Positions 11,031 to 21,803 of a DNA stretch of 64,000 nt are shown piece by piece; the stretch's first letter is position 1; every line of letters starts with the position of its first letter. The DNA is from Bathymodiolus japonicus methanotrophic gill symbiont (GTDB taxonomy: Bacteria > Pseudomonadota > Gammaproteobacteria > Methylococcales > Methylomonadaceae). The notes under the pieces were generated by a model. It saw only the letters and a list, made by a program, of their open reading frames with translations, had not been told where the DNA came from and did not search any database. The DNA lies in assembly GCF_019721995.1 (NCBI RefSeq), contig NZ_BLYC01000013.1:33400-97399 (forward strand). The letters are read 5' to 3'. The position numbers and the translations under genes were made by a program.

Positions 11031-12884
11031 ATGCAAAACCATTTCCCTTTATGGAAAAACCTGTTGATTCTCACCGTTCTGGTTCTGGGAATTGTCTATT
11101 CATTGCCAAATCTTTATGGTGATGATCCATCGGTACAAATATCGGCGAGTAATTCTACCGATATTACAGAATTACAGTTAACACGAATTGAAGGTATATT
11201 AACCGATGCTGCGATTACAGCGAAAGCGATAGAAGTTGAAGGCAGTAAGGTTTTAGCGCGCTTTAATAATACCGATGAACAAATGCGTGCTGCAGATTTG
11301 TGGCGTAATCAGCTAGGTGGGCGATATATCGTTGCCTTAAATTTAGCCCCGGCGACACCTGAATGGCTAAGATCCATAGGTGCGGAGCCTATGTATTTGG
11401 GGCTGGATTTACGTGGCGGCGTGCATTTTCTATTAGAAGTCGATATGGTTGCCGCCATAAAACAGGCTGATGAACGTTACAATAACGATATTCGCCAGGC
11501 ATTGCGTACCGCTAAGATCCGCTATAAGTCGGTAGCCTATGATAACGGTGCAGTGAAAGTTGTGCTACGTAATGAGCAGGACAAATTAGCGGCTATCGAA
11601 ATGGTTGATGATGAATTTCGCAAGCTGGATATGCGGGTGGATGAAACTCAGCCGATCATCTATTTAAGTATTTCTGAGCATGAAGTAAAAGAAATCAAGA
11701 AATTTGCGCTGGCGCAAAATATTACTACCCTGCGTAATCGAGTCAACGAACTGGGTGTGTCTGAGCCGGTGATTCAGCAGCAAGGCGATAACCGCATCGT
11801 TGTGCAGTTGCCAGGGGTCCAGGATACCGCACAGGCTAAGGAGATTCTGGGCACAACTGCAACGCTGGAATATCGCAAGGTGGACACCAAACATGATGTG
11901 CAGCGTGCTGTTAATGGCCGTGTACCTGTGGGTTCCAGGCTTTATTATGAGCGGGATACTAAAGCGCCGGTGCTATTGAAGCGCCGTGTGATTATAACCG
12001 GAGACCAGATCGTTGATGCATCATCTGGCCTGGATCAGAATGGTTCGCCATCGGTGAATATTACGCTGAATGGCATTGGCGCCAAGAAAATGGGTAAGTT
12101 TACCAAAGATAATATTGGTCAGCCTATGGCGGTGGTGTTTATTGAACAAAAAACCACCACCAAAATGGTCAATGGTAAAAAGATACGCCATAAAGAAAAA
12201 ATTGAAGAAGTCATCAGTATCGCAACGGTGCGTGATGCCTTCAGCAAGCGCTTTCAAACCACTGGCTTAGATAGCACGCAGGAAGCACGTAAATTATCGC
12301 TATTGTTAAGAGCGGGAGCTTTGGCCGCACCAGTCGATATCGTTGAAGAGCGTACAGTAGGCCCAAGCCTTGGGCAGGATAATATTAATAAAGGTATGTT
12401 GTCGGTACTGGTAGGCTTTGTCCTGGTGCTGATTTTTATGGTTGTGTATTATAAGGTTTTTGGCCTTATCGCTAATCTCGCACTGACCTTTAACCTGGTA
12501 GTGATCGTTGCCGTGCTATCGATGCTACAGGCAACCTTAACTTTGCCGGGTATTGCCGGAATAGTGCTAACCGTTGGTATGGCGGTTGATGCGAATGTAC
12601 TGATTTTCGAGCGTATCAAGGAAGAGTTACGCAATAGAAACTCACCGCAGGCCAGTATTTTTCTGGGTTATGAAAAAGCCTTTGCAACAATTTTTGATGC
12701 GAATATCACCACGCTTTTAGTCGCGCTGGTGTTATTTGGTTTTGGCACAGGCCCGATTAAAGGCTTCGCGATTACTCTGGCTATCGGTATTTTAACCTCT
12801 ATGTTTACCGCTATTTTAGGTTCCAGGATGGTCGTTAACTGGATATACGGCTCACGTCAGCATCTTGATAAGCTGTCTATTTAG
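11031..12884 (+). CDS. secD: Protein translocase subunit SecD
   Basis: 617-residue inner-membrane protein that, with SecF, uses the proton gradient to help pull secreted proteins across the membrane. The chosen start gives MQNHFPLWKN, the usual SecD beginning; an in-frame start 24 bases upstream would add eight uncharacteristic residues. Features in order: first membrane helix (about 8-26), the GLDLRGGVHFLLEVD motif near 127, the large periplasmic P1 domain, then five membrane helices from about residue 450 with GMAVDANVLIFERIKEELR in the conserved D4 region. It is 14 bases upstream of secF and presumably cotranscribed. Confidence 0.97.
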   Translation: MQNHFPLWKNLLILTVLVLGIVYSLPNLYGDDPSVQISASNSTDITELQLTRIEGILTDAAITAKAIEVEGSKVLARFNNTDEQMRAADLWRNQLGGRYIVALNLAPATPEWLRSIGAEPMYLGLDLRGGVHFLLEVDMVAAIKQADERYNNDIRQALRTAKIRYKSVAYDNGAVKVVLRNEQDKLAAIEMVDDEFRKLDMRVDETQPIIYLSISEHEVKEIKKFALAQNITTLRNRVNELGVSEPVIQQQGDNRIVVQLPGVQDTAQAKEILGTTATLEYRKVDTKHDVQRAVNGRVPVGSRLYYERDTKAPVLLKRRVIITGDQIVDASSGLDQNGSPSVNITLNGIGAKKMGKFTKDNIGQPMAVVFIEQKTTTKMVNGKKIRHKEKIEEVISIATVRDAFSKRFQTTGLDSTQEARKLSLLLRAGALAAPVDIVEERTVGPSLGQDNINKGMLSVLVGFVLVLIFMVVYYKVFGLIANLALTFNLVVIVAVLSMLQATLTLPGIAGIVLTVGMAVDANVLIFERIKEELRNRNSPQASIFLGYEKAFATIFDANITTLLVALVLFGFGTGPIKGFAITLAIGILTSMFTAILGSRMVVNWIYGSRQHLDKLSI

Positions 12885-12898
12885 AAAGGAGATATACG

Positions 12899-13822
12899 AT
12901 GATTAAACAAATAGATTTTTTAGGTAAGCGCCGTCTGGCGGCATTTTTTTCCGGTTTTTTATTGCTTGCGGCCATTGTTTCTTTGGCGGCACAGGGCTTA
13001 CAACTAGGCATTGATTTCACGGGTGGAACGCTGGTCGAAATTGGCTATAGCAAGTCGGTTGATCTTAAAAGCATGCGCGCTGCATTGGATAAGGCAGGCT
13101 TTGACGACGCGACAGTGCAGCACTTTGGCTCGACTCAAGAGGTGTTGATTCGCCTAAAGCCGCGCGACGGTTTAAGTAATGCGCAGTTGAGTACCGGAGT
13201 AGCAACTGCAGCAAGTGAGGCCATGGCTGAGCAAGGTGATCTACGCCGTGTTGAGTTTGTCGGGCCGCAAGTGGGTGATGAACTAACTGAAGATGGTGGG
13301 CTGGCATTACTGTACTCAATGTTTGGTATCCTGATTTATGTTGCCTGGCGCTTTGAGTATAAATTTGCCTTGGGATCGGTTGCAGCTTTGGCACACGATG
13401 TCTTGATTACGCTAGGGTTTTTCTCGATATTACAGATGGAATTTGATTTAACTGTTTTAGCGGCTGTTTTGGCGGTGATTGGTTATTCGTTAAACGACAC
13501 CATTGTTGTGTACGATCGTATTCGGGAGAATTTTAGATTGCTACGTAAAGGTTCGGCTGAAGAGGTGATGAATACCTCGTTGAACCAGACCTTAAGTCGT
13601 ACCATTATGACCTCGTTGACAACCCTGTTGGTATTAATCGCTTTAGCCGTATTGGGAGGAGAGATCATCCATAATTTTGCAATTGCATTAACTGTGGGTG
13701 TAGTAATCGGAACCTATTCATCTATTTTTGTTGCAAGCCCGCTGGTATTGGCGCAGGGAGTCAGCAAAGAAGACTTGATGGAGCCAGAAATTGAAGGCGA
13801 TGATATCGATGCAATGCCTTAA
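12899..13822 (+). CDS. secF: Protein translocase subunit SecF
   Basis: 307-residue partner of SecD. It has an N-terminal membrane helix (about 15-33), the FTGGTLVEIGY motif near residue 40, a short periplasmic domain, and five more helices. The conserved VIGYSLNDTIVVYDRIRENFR segment marks the proton-conducting core. A strong AAGGAGATATACG ribosome-binding site lies before the ATG. A large palindrome at 13833-13892 follows the stop and may end the operon transcript. Confidence 0.97.
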   Translation: MIKQIDFLGKRRLAAFFSGFLLLAAIVSLAAQGLQLGIDFTGGTLVEIGYSKSVDLKSMRAALDKAGFDDATVQHFGSTQEVLIRLKPRDGLSNAQLSTGVATAASEAMAEQGDLRRVEFVGPQVGDELTEDGGLALLYSMFGILIYVAWRFEYKFALGSVAALAHDVLITLGFFSILQMEFDLTVLAAVLAVIGYSLNDTIVVYDRIRENFRLLRKGSAEEVMNTSLNQTLSRTIMTSLTTLLVLIALAVLGGEIIHNFAIALTVGVVIGTYSSIFVASPLVLAQGVSKEDLMEPEIEGDDIDAMP

Positions 13823-13832
13823 CAGATATTAA

Positions 13833-13892
13833 TGTAGGGCGCGGCTTTAGCCCGCCTGTACATATAAAGGCGGGCTAAAGCCGCGCCCTACA
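13833..13892. repeat. Long perfect palindrome, copy 1 (REP-like, after secF)
   Basis: 60-base palindrome from TGTAGGGCGCGGC to GCCGCGCCCTACA with a short central loop. A second copy at 34481-34540 has the same design with compensated base changes. It may act as a terminator or mRNA-stabilising structure between secF and ndk. Confidence 0.8.
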
Positions 13893-13944
13893 AAGACAAA
13901 TTTTTTTATTTTAATATTTAATTAACCTTAGGAGTTTTAAAAAA

Positions 13945-14376
13945 ATGGCAGTAGAACGTACTTTTTCTATCGTAAAACCAGATGCAGTTGCTAAAAACCA
14001 TATTGGTGAGATTTATGGCCGCTTTGAAAGCAATGGTTTACGCATTGTTGCAGCAAAGATGATGCAATTAACGAAAGAAAAAGCTGAAGGCTTTTACGCT
14101 GAGCACAGTGAGCGTCCTTTTTTCAATGACCTGGTTGCGTTTATGACATCTGGCCCGGTGATGGTTCAGGTGCTGGAAGGCGAAGGCGCAGTATTAAAAA
14201 ATCGTGATCTAATGGGCGTAACAAGCCCGGCAGAAGCTGAAGCGGGTACTATCCGTGCAGATTTTGCGACTAGCATAGATGAAAATGCAGTACATGGTTC
14301 AGATGCAGTGGAGTCAGCAGCCAGAGAAATTGCATATTTCTTCTCTGATGAGGGACTTTGTGAGCGTATCCGCTAA
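13945..14376 (+). CDS. ndk: Nucleoside diphosphate kinase
   Basis: 143 residues, the standard length. Transfers the gamma-phosphate from ATP to nucleoside diphosphates through a phospho-histidine intermediate. The active-site His is H117 in [12 protein letters not shown]. The N-terminal [12 protein letters not shown] and the substrate-binding loop near residues 86-104 ([20 protein letters not shown]) are intact. The RBS is AGGAG, 9 bases before ATG. Its 3' end overlaps rlmN, the gammaproteobacterial ndk-rlmN arrangement. Confidence 0.97.
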   Translation: MAVERTFSIVKPDAVAKNHIGEIYGRFESNGLRIVAAKMMQLTKEKAEGFYAEHSERPFFNDLVAFMTSGPVMVQVLEGEGAVLKNRDLMGVTSPAEAEAGTIRADFATSIDENAVHGSDAVESAAREIAYFFSDEGLCERIR

Positions 14377-15463
14377 ACAGCAAAAAATAAATCTGCTCAA
14401 TTTTGACAGAAAAGGCATGCAGGCCTTTTTTGTTGAAATTGGTGAAAAGCCTTTTCGCGCCACGCAGTTGATAAAATGGATTTATCAAGAAGGCGAGTAT
14501 GATTTTGATCAAATGACGAATTTAAGTAAGCCCTTACGTGCTTACTTAAAAGAGCATTGCTGTATTATTGCGCCAGATATTATCTTTGAGCAGGTTGCCA
14601 GCGATGGCACTCGCAAATGGGTAGTGGAAATGGGCGGCGGCAATAAAGTCGAAGCAGTTTATATTCCAGAGGCCAATCGTGCAACGCTATGTGTGTCATC
14701 CCAGGTGGGTTGCGCATTAGCCTGCACATTTTGCTCTACAGCACAGCAGGGCTTTAATCGTAACCTTAGTACTGCGGAGATTATTGGCCAGTTGATTGCC
14801 GCCAATCAGCGCATGGGCGAGCAGGGACGCGTCACTAATGTCGTAATGATGGGCATGGGTGAGCCCTTATTGAATTTTGATAGTGTGGTGTCGGCGATGA
14901 ACCTGATGACCGAGGACTTTGCCTTTGGCTTATCCAAGCGTCGGGTAACAATCAGCACTTCGGGCGTAGTTCCGGCTATGCACCGGCTAACAGAAGTGTG
15001 CGATGTCAGTATGGCAGTGTCATTACATGCACCTACTGATGCATTGCGCGATATTTTAGTGCCGATTAACCAGAAGTATCAGCTACAGGAACTGATGGCA
15101 GCCTGTCAGAAATATATTGCTACATCGCCTAGAGGGTTTATCACCTTTGAATATGTGATGTTAGAGGATGTGAATGATTCCCCGGCAGATGCCCGCGCAC
15201 TGGTGAAATTGCTGAAAGGTATTCCCTCTAAAATGAACTTAATTCCGTTTAACCCATTTCCTGATACGAAATATACCTGTTCTACGCCGCAGGCAATTGA
15301 GCGGTTCAGGGATGTGTTATATAAAGCCGGGATAGTCACTACCGTGCGCAAAACACGGGGTGAAGATATCGATGCCGCTTGTGGGCAGCTAGTCGGTAAA
15401 GTTAAAGATAAAAGCAGACGCGCTGAAAAATTACAGCATATGGAGGCGATGCATGAGCATTAA
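14360..15463 (+). CDS. rlmN: Dual-specificity 23S rRNA/tRNA adenine-C2 methyltransferase
   Basis: 367-residue radical-SAM enzyme methylating A2503 of 23S rRNA and A37 of several tRNAs. The radical-SAM cluster is CALACTFC (CxxxCxxC). [10 protein letters not shown] and the C-terminal catalytic Cys region ([12 protein letters not shown]) are present. I choose GTG 14360 because GAGGG lies about 6-9 bases upstream and the product begins [13 protein letters not shown], as usual; ATG 14348 is an alternative. It overlaps ndk by 17 bases and the following pilF by 11, so the three are probably cotranscribed. Confidence 0.95.
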   Translation: MSVSAKQQKINLLNFDRKGMQAFFVEIGEKPFRATQLIKWIYQEGEYDFDQMTNLSKPLRAYLKEHCCIIAPDIIFEQVASDGTRKWVVEMGGGNKVEAVYIPEANRATLCVSSQVGCALACTFCSTAQQGFNRNLSTAEIIGQLIAANQRMGEQGRVTNVVMMGMGEPLLNFDSVVSAMNLMTEDFAFGLSKRRVTISTSGVVPAMHRLTEVCDVSMAVSLHAPTDALRDILVPINQKYQLQELMAACQKYIATSPRGFITFEYVMLEDVNDSPADARALVKLLKGIPSKMNLIPFNPFPDTKYTCSTPQAIERFRDVLYKAGIVTTVRKTRGEDIDAACGQLVGKVKDKSRRAEKLQHMEAMHEH

Positions 15464-16235
15464 TAAGTTTTGGCCATTAATGGTGATCGGCTTATTCACG
15501 GCTTGTACGTCTACAGAAGAGCAGGAAAAAATTGTCTATGTTGAGCCTGAGCAAATGGTGCTGAATCGCTCTGCTCAGGATCGTGCGGCAACCTTAACTG
15601 AGCTCGGATACGCGTATTATAAATTAGAAAAATATAGCTATGCAGAGGAGTATCTGCTGCGTTCATTAGAACTGGATAAAAATAACGCCACGTCTTATCA
15701 GGTTTTTGCCTTGATCGAGCAGCGTGGCAAAAATCCATAAAAAGCACAATATTATTTTGATAAAGCGTTAAAACTGAAGCCTGATGACTTCGATATACTC
15801 ACCGCCTATGCAGTTTTTTTATATGAAGAGCAGCGCCATAAAGAAGCCGTTATTGAGTTACAGAGAATTGTCAATGCCCCATTCTATAAGCGCAAGTGGG
15901 TAGCTTATAGCTATCTGGGTTTATATGATCTGCAAAAAAATCAGCAAAGGGCAGCGGAGATAAAATTTTATAAAGCTTTGCAGATGAACCCCGAATACTC
16001 GCTGGCTTTATATGAAACAGCTAAGATCCGCTATGCAAAAGGGGAGATGATGTCTGCCCGGGCTTATATAGAACGCTACTTTAGTGCAGAAGGAAAAACC
16101 TTGGCTGGCCTGGAGCTGGCGATTAAAATAGAAACGGCTCTGCAGAGCTATGACCTGGTTGAGGAATACCAGTTGCAGTTAACACGATCCTTTCCTTTTT
16201 CTGCAGCGGCAGAAAAAATAAAACATAATTATTAG
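15453..16235 (+). pseudogene. pilF: Type IV pilus biogenesis lipoprotein PilF/PilW, in-frame stop
   Basis: Begins as a lipoprotein (LFTAC near residue 17) followed by TPR repeats. After codon 95 (ending RGKNP) a TAA at 15738-15740 interrupts, and the same frame continues without a shift through KAQYYFDKALKLKPDDFDIL to 16235. The full length of about 260 residues fits PilF, the pilotin for the PilQ secretin. A single substitution of a GAA- or CAA-like codon would explain the stop. No downstream ATG with a good RBS would give a lipoprotein, so pilus function is probably affected unless the stop is read through. The position between rlmN and hisS is conserved; rodZ and ispG, found there in E. 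coli, are absent. Confidence 0.82.
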
Positions 16236-16253
16236 AGCAGTAAAGATTTATTT

Positions 16254-17519
16254 ATGGCAAAAAATATTCAGGGAATTCGTGGTATGCACGATGTCCTTCC
16301 TGAGCAAACCGCACGCTGGCAGTTTGTTGAGCAACATATAAGAGAGGTTTTAGGCGCATACGGGTATCAGGAAATACGCCTGCCGATTGTCGAAAAAACA
16401 GAATTGTTCAAGCGCTCGATTGGTGAAGTGACCGATATAGTCGAAAAGGAAATGTACACTTTCGATGATAGAAATGGCGACTCGCTGACTTTACGTCCGG
16501 AAGGCACAGCTGGGTGTGTGCGCGCCTGTTTAGAGCATGGCTTATTGCATAATCAGACGCACAGGTTATGGTATTTTGGCCAGATGTTTCGCTATGAACG
16601 CCCGCAGAAAGGGCGTTACCGTCAGTTTGTACAACTGGGCGTGGAAACCTACGGCATGGCTGATGCTGATATAGACGCGGAATTAATTTTACTGAGCCGC
16701 CGACTATGGCTGCGCCTAGGCATTAATGATAGCGTAGAATTACAGTTGAATTCGCTGGGAACAATTGCCGAGCGAGCAGTTTATCGCGAGCAGTTAGTCG
16801 CTTATTTTAATGCGCACCTGGAGCAGCTGGATGAAGATAGCCAGCGTCGCTTACAGAGTAACCCCTTGCGTATTCTGGATACCAAAAACCCGGGTATGCA
16901 GGCGCTAGTAGAGGCTGCGCCGAAGCTGATGGAATCTTTAGGCGAGGAGAGCATAGCGCATTTCAAGCGTCTGACAGATACTTTGGATGCACTGGGCATA
17001 GCGTATACCATCAACAAGCGTCTGGTTCGAGGCCTTGATTATTATAGTAAAACGGTGTTTGAATGGGTTACGACAGAGCTAGGCGCGCAAGGGACAATAT
17101 GTGCTGGGGGTCGTTATGATGGGCTTATTGAACAACTGGGTGGCAAGCCAAATTATGCAGTCGGATTCGCTATGGGTATGGAGCGTATACTGGCATTACT
17201 GGAAAATCGCGAAGACCTGGATAATAAACAGGCTGTAGATGCGTATATGATCTTAGTGGGTGAGGGTGCGCAAAAAGCAGGCGTGTTGCTGGCTGAGGAA
17301 GTTAGGGATTGTTTGCCTGGGCTGAGGCTACAGATGCACTGTGGCAATGCAAGCTTTAAGAGCCAGTTTAAGAAAGCGGATAAAAGTGGCGCTGAGTACG
17401 CTTTGATTCTGGCTGAAGATGAAGTGCAAAACTCACAGGTCAGTATTAAATTTTTACGTACTGACCAGCCGCAGTGTACTGTGTCAACGGCTGAGCTGAT
17501 AGAGATGTTAAAACAATAA
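16254..17519 (+). CDS. hisS: Histidyl-tRNA synthetase
   Basis: 421-residue class II aminoacyl-tRNA synthetase. N-terminal IRGMHDVLP, class II motif 2 in [17 protein letters not shown] with the Arg in [16 protein letters not shown], histidine-specific [13 protein letters not shown] near residue 258, motif 3 in [15 protein letters not shown]. The C-terminal anticodon-binding domain starts near residue 330. It is followed at 26 bases by yfgM, as in many Gammaproteobacteria. Confidence 0.97.
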   Translation: MAKNIQGIRGMHDVLPEQTARWQFVEQHIREVLGAYGYQEIRLPIVEKTELFKRSIGEVTDIVEKEMYTFDDRNGDSLTLRPEGTAGCVRACLEHGLLHNQTHRLWYFGQMFRYERPQKGRYRQFVQLGVETYGMADADIDAELILLSRRLWLRLGINDSVELQLNSLGTIAERAVYREQLVAYFNAHLEQLDEDSQRRLQSNPLRILDTKNPGMQALVEAAPKLMESLGEESIAHFKRLTDTLDALGIAYTINKRLVRGLDYYSKTVFEWVTTELGAQGTICAGGRYDGLIEQLGGKPNYAVGFAMGMERILALLENREDLDNKQAVDAYMILVGEGAQKAGVLLAEEVRDCLPGLRLQMHCGNASFKSQFKKADKSGAEYALILAEDEVQNSQVSIKFLRTDQPQCTVSTAELIEMLKQ

Positions 17520-17545
17520 CCAACTATATTTAGAAAGGTAATAAA

Positions 17546-18199
17546 GTGGAAATTTACGAAACTGAAGAAGAACAGGTAGCAGCATTAAAAGACTGGTGGA
17601 AAGCGAATGGCTCATCCGTCATTACCGGTGTGATTAGTGCAATCATTATAGTGCTGGGCTGGAATTTATGGCAAAGCTATCAGCAGGATAAAATGAATCA
17701 GGCGTCTACCTTATATGAGCAAATGCTCAAGGCGGATGCTGCGATGAATCCAGAGTCAGTCGATAAAATTGCCAATAAGCTGAATACCAATTATAACTCG
17801 ACTGCTTATTCGACTTATGCGCTTTTATTTGCAGCAAAAGCAAAAGTCGAGCAGCAGGATTTAGTCGCTGCGAAAGAGCAGCTACAATTAGCCGTGCTTG
17901 ACAGCAATGATGCAGAGCTCACCCATGTTGCGCGGGCGCGTTTAATTAGAGTATTGCTGGATTTACAGGAATACGAGCAGGGTCTGGAAATTATTGCGGA
18001 TATTGATCAATCTACACTAGGCGGCTTTGAGGCAATTTATGAAGAACTTAAAGGCGATTTATATGTTGCGATGGGCCGGATTGGAGAGGCGCGTACAGCA
18101 TATCAGGCCGCTTTATCTGCAGGTCGTAGCTCACCCTTATTACAATTTAAGCTGGATGATTTAACCAGTTCTGATAATACCAACGAGCTAGCTAATTAG
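17546..18199 (+). CDS. yfgM: YfgM family tetratricopeptide protein
   Basis: 217 residues. It has a short cytosolic N-terminus (MEIYETEEEQVAALKDWWKA, a family hallmark), a single membrane helix at about residues 22-40, and a periplasmic TPR-like domain. In E. coli YfgM associates with the SecYEG translocon and the chaperone PpiD and influences envelope stress signalling. GTG start with AGAAAGG upstream. It lies between hisS and bamB, the conserved order. Confidence 0.93.
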   Translation: MEIYETEEEQVAALKDWWKANGSSVITGVISAIIIVLGWNLWQSYQQDKMNQASTLYEQMLKADAAMNPESVDKIANKLNTNYNSTAYSTYALLFAAKAKVEQQDLVAAKEQLQLAVLDSNDAELTHVARARLIRVLLDLQEYEQGLEIIADIDQSTLGGFEAIYEELKGDLYVAMGRIGEARTAYQAALSAGRSSPLLQFKLDDLTSSDNTNELAN

Positions 18200-18243
18200 C
18201 CGCAGATATTTCATACATCTAGTAAGTGAAAACTGATTTATAC

Positions 18244-19425
18244 ATGCGAAGAATTCTAGCTTTAATATTTATTCTGGGCCTAAGCGGCTGTGCAACGCTG
18301 ACTAATATGAGCGATGCGGTCGGTGATTTGTTTAAGGACTCGGATAATTCAGAACCTCCGGCAGAACTAACCGAATATGAACCAGAAGTAAAACTGGAAA
18401 TTGTATGGGATGAATCTGATGGTGATGGTACTGATGAGTTAGCGCTTAATCTAGTGCCTGCCGTTGCTGAGGGGCGGGTTATTATTGCTGATCATGACGG
18501 CCTGATTCAGGCGAGAAGCCTGCTTGATGGTGAGCTGTTCTGGGAAGTGGAAACTGATTTGCCTATTTCATCGGGCCCAGTTATTGATGGAGATTTGCTG
18601 TTTGTCGGTACCAGTAAGGCAGATGTTCTGGCGCTAAGCATCAATAATGGCGAGGCTGTCTGGAAACACCGGGTATCCAGCGAGATTATGGCTTTACCGC
18701 TGGTGGTTGATGATCTGCTGATTGTCCGGTCTGCGGATGGTTTTGATATCGCGCTGGATAGGGCAAGAGGTACGCAGATCTGGTCTATAGAACACAGTAT
18801 TCCTGCCCTGAGCGTAAGAGGGGAAGGGTCGCCAGTAGTTATCGGAGATATGCTAGTTATTGGTTATGCGAATGGAAAACTAATTGCCATGAATGCTCTG
18901 GATGGCGCGCATATCTGGGAAACCAGTGTGGCTATTCCTCGCGGGCGCTCAGAAATAGATAGGCTTACGGACCTGAACGGTACGCCTATCGTCAGCGATG
19001 ATACCATTTTTGTCAGCAGTTATAAGAGTGGCATAAATGCAGTAACACCCGTTGATGGCGAAGTGTTATGGCGTAATGAAAGTATTTCAGCGTTTCAGGG
19101 GCTGAGTGCTGATTATAGTTATTTATATTTAAGCGATGCTAGCAGCGACGTGTGGCAGTTAGATCAGCGCAATGGAGCATCTTATTGGAAGCAAACCGAT
19201 TTACACCAGCGCCGCTTATCTAAGCCTGCCGTCTATGATGAATATGTAGTGGTCGGGGATTTTGAGGGCTATTTGCACTGGCTGTCGAAAACCGATGGCC
19301 GCTTGCTGGGGCGTATAGAAATTACTGATGAGCCTATCGTCGCACAGCCTGTTGTGCAAGATGGTAGGGTTTACGTGTATACCACTGATGGAACAATAGC
19401 GGCAGTAAGAGTGCTCTTATTTTAG
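18244..19425 (+). CDS. bamB: Outer membrane protein assembly factor BamB
   Basis: Beta-propeller lipoprotein of the BAM complex that folds outer-membrane proteins. The chosen ATG gives MRRILALIFILGLSGC, a classic lipobox with Cys16. A GTG 18 bases upstream (18226) is also possible and would add six residues. The repeats carry the PQQ-like blade pattern (DGELFWEVETDLPISSGP, NGEAVWKHRVSSE, DGEVLWRNES). About 393 residues, normal length. A MITE-1 copy follows the stop by 16 bases and separates bamB from der, otherwise its usual neighbour. Confidence 0.95.
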   Translation: MRRILALIFILGLSGCATLTNMSDAVGDLFKDSDNSEPPAELTEYEPEVKLEIVWDESDGDGTDELALNLVPAVAEGRVIIADHDGLIQARSLLDGELFWEVETDLPISSGPVIDGDLLFVGTSKADVLALSINNGEAVWKHRVSSEIMALPLVVDDLLIVRSADGFDIALDRARGTQIWSIEHSIPALSVRGEGSPVVIGDMLVIGYANGKLIAMNALDGAHIWETSVAIPRGRSEIDRLTDLNGTPIVSDDTIFVSSYKSGINAVTPVDGEVLWRNESISAFQGLSADYSYLYLSDASSDVWQLDQRNGASYWKQTDLHQRRLSKPAVYDEYVVVGDFEGYLHWLSKTDGRLLGRIEITDEPIVAQPVVQDGRVYVYTTDGTIAAVRVLLF

Positions 19426-19441
19426 GCACATAGATAATCTA

Positions 19442-19644
19442 CTGAAGTTTCCCAATTATTGAGTAGCTGAAATACACAATGCTGGTGTATCGAGGTTCAT
19501 TTTAGGTGGTTTTGCCATGTTTATAGCAAACCCCTACTTAATTCCCCTTAGGCAATAGCATTTGAAACGAATGAAAAGACTATTTTTCATATAGTTGTAG
19601 CATAGTTTCAATTTTACCATAAATAATTATTGGGAAACTTCAGG
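19442..19644 (+). mobile_element. MITE-1, complete copy (203 bp)
   Basis: Ends CTGAAGTTTCCCAAT... and the inverted match. Flanked by ATAATCTA (19434-19441) and GTAATCTA (19645-19652), an 8-bp duplication with one mismatch. The tips match IS-gamma, which also makes 8-bp duplications. No ORF. Inserted between bamB and der. Confidence 0.92.
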
Positions 19645-19744
19645 TAATCTATTGTTTTGGTTACATTATTTAATTGCAGGCCACTAGGTTCTGTACTTTA
19701 ATCGGGCTTGTATAGAGTTCGGTGCTTTACTCTACGGAATTTGT

Positions 19745-21175
19745 ATGACATTACCCGTTATCGCCCTGGTTGGCCGACCTAATGTGGGCAAATCAACTTT
19801 ATTTAATTATCTAACCCGTACTCGCGATGCCCTGGTTGCCGATTACCCCGGCTTAACACGCGACCGCAAATATGGTCGTGTAAGGCGCGGGGAAACGCCC
19901 TATCTACTAGTGGATACCGGGGGAATAACCGATAATGTCGATGGCATTGACTTGGTTGCCAAAAGACAGGTTGAACTGGCTTTGGAAGAAGCTGATGTAG
20001 TGTTGTTCCTGGTTGATGCGCGTGAAGGTTTGAACAGCGCGGATGAAGCCATTTCAGCCATGCTGAGAAAACTAGACAAGCCCGTTATTCTGGTGACTAA
20101 CAAGATTGACGGCATCAATGCCGAGATTGCAGTTGCAGACTTTCATCGCCTGGGGATAGGTAACCCGGTTTCTATCGCTGCAACCCATGGGCGTGGGGTG
20201 AATGAATTACTGCATCGAGTCAGTTCTGAATTACCTGAAACCATAGAGCAAACAGAAGCCGAACTACAGGGCCAGGGTGTTGCTATCGCAATTGTTGGCA
20301 GGCCGAATGTGGGTAAGTCAACGCTGGTTAATCGCCTGCTGGGTGAAGAGCGGGTGGTGGTTTTTGATGAGCCGGGTACCACTAGAGATAGCGTCTATAT
20401 TCCGTTTGAGCGTAACGACAAAAAATATACCCTGATTGATACTGCAGGTATGCGCCGCCGGGCAAAGGTGACACTGGTGGTAGAAAAATTTAGTATTATT
20501 AAAGCCCTGCAATCGGTAGAAAAGGCTAATGTAGTGATTTACTTGGTTGATGCCAGTGAAGGTATCACCGATCAGGATGCACATTTACTAGGCATGGTGC
20601 TAGATGCGGGGCGTGCACTTATTATCGGCTTTAATAAATGGGATGGGCTGGACTTTGATCAGCGCGAATTGATTAAGCGCCAGACTGAGGTCAAGCTCCC
20701 TTTTTTAAGCTTTGCCGAGAAGCACCCTATCTCTGCCTTGCATGGCAGCGGCGTGGGTAATCTATTCGATGTGGTACATAAATTATATGATGCGGCGATG
20801 GTGGATATGTCTACTTCGGTACTCACGCAGATATTAAAAGATGCGGTAGCAGGACATCAGCCGCCGATGATCAACGGGCGCAGAATTAAATTAAAATATG
20901 CGCACCAGAGTGGACGAAACCCACCAGTGGTTGTAGTACATGGTAATCAGACAGATTTATTGCCAGCGGCTTACGGGCGTTACTTAATTAATTATTTTCG
21001 TAATAAGCTACGCCTGGAAGGCACGCCAATAAAGATTGTCTTTAAATCTCCTAAAAACCCATTTAAAGCAGTTAAAAATAAATTAAGCGATCGACAGTTA
21101 CATAAGAAAAAGCGCTTAATGGAACATTATAAAAAGAAGAAAATATCCTTAAAAAGAAAAAGCAGGGGTGCGTAG
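19745..21175 (+). CDS. der: Ribosome-assembly GTPase Der (EngA)
   Basis: 476 residues with two tandem G domains, unique to Der, and a C-terminal KH-like domain. The first P-loop is GRPNVGKST at residues 9-17, with its DTGG and NKID motifs. The second P-loop is again GRPNVGKST near residue 184, followed by DTAG and NKWD. The basic tail (HYKKKKISLKRKS) fits rRNA binding. Needed for 50S subunit maturation. A perfect palindrome AGCGGACT/AGTCCGCT lies just after the stop. Confidence 0.97.
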   Translation: MTLPVIALVGRPNVGKSTLFNYLTRTRDALVADYPGLTRDRKYGRVRRGETPYLLVDTGGITDNVDGIDLVAKRQVELALEEADVVLFLVDAREGLNSADEAISAMLRKLDKPVILVTNKIDGINAEIAVADFHRLGIGNPVSIAATHGRGVNELLHRVSSELPETIEQTEAELQGQGVAIAIVGRPNVGKSTLVNRLLGEERVVVFDEPGTTRDSVYIPFERNDKKYTLIDTAGMRRRAKVTLVVEKFSIIKALQSVEKANVVIYLVDASEGITDQDAHLLGMVLDAGRALIIGFNKWDGLDFDQRELIKRQTEVKLPFLSFAEKHPISALHGSGVGNLFDVVHKLYDAAMVDMSTSVLTQILKDAVAGHQPPMINGRRIKLKYAHQSGRNPPVVVVHGNQTDLLPAAYGRYLINYFRNKLRLEGTPIKIVFKSPKNPFKAVKNKLSDRQLHKKKRLMEHYKKKKISLKRKSRGA

Positions 21176-21180
21176 CGCAG

Positions 21181-21198
21181 AGCGGACTTTAGTCCGCT
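21181..21198. terminator. Short perfect palindrome after der
   Basis: AGCGGACT, two T, AGTCCGCT, six bases after the der stop. The stem is strong but no clear T-run follows, so it may be a REP-like palindrome rather than an intrinsic terminator. Confidence 0.4.
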
Positions 21199-21803
21199 AG
21201 GAAAAAGAGGATTAACTTGAAAAGGCTGCTACATAAATAGTTTTTTTGCTTTATTAAAGTTTTAAGCTGAAGTTTCTTAGAAATTCATCAAGCAACCATT
21301 CGCAATAAAACGGCTACCACCGAATTTACAGGGGAGCTGCTGTATTTGGGGCAAACCCTTTCGAAATCCGGATCCAAAGCCGCTTCGGCAATGATGCGGC
21401 GGATATCTGAAAAGGCGAAACTGGCTCGCCCCTTCACTTTGTGCCGACGTTCCGGATTGGTTTTTAAACGATCCGCGTAAATCCACGTCAGCGTTGTTGC
21501 CATCATACAGAAGTTCAAATGGTTGGTCACTGCCTGCGCATTTCGACACTGACTTTTATGGCTCCCTATGTCTTGCTTGAGCTCTTTGAACCCAGATTCG
21601 ATTTTCCATCGCGCACCATAATACTCAATAATCTGTGTGACGGATAAACTTAGATCGGTCGTAAACAAAGCAATCCACTGTGTGCGACGAAACACCCAAA
21701 CAACCTGAACGGGTCGTTTCAATGTTTTCAGCATGACAACGCGACTATAAGCCCTGACTTCACGCTGTTTTCCATAGAGATTCACGGTATACGATCGGGC
21801 CTT

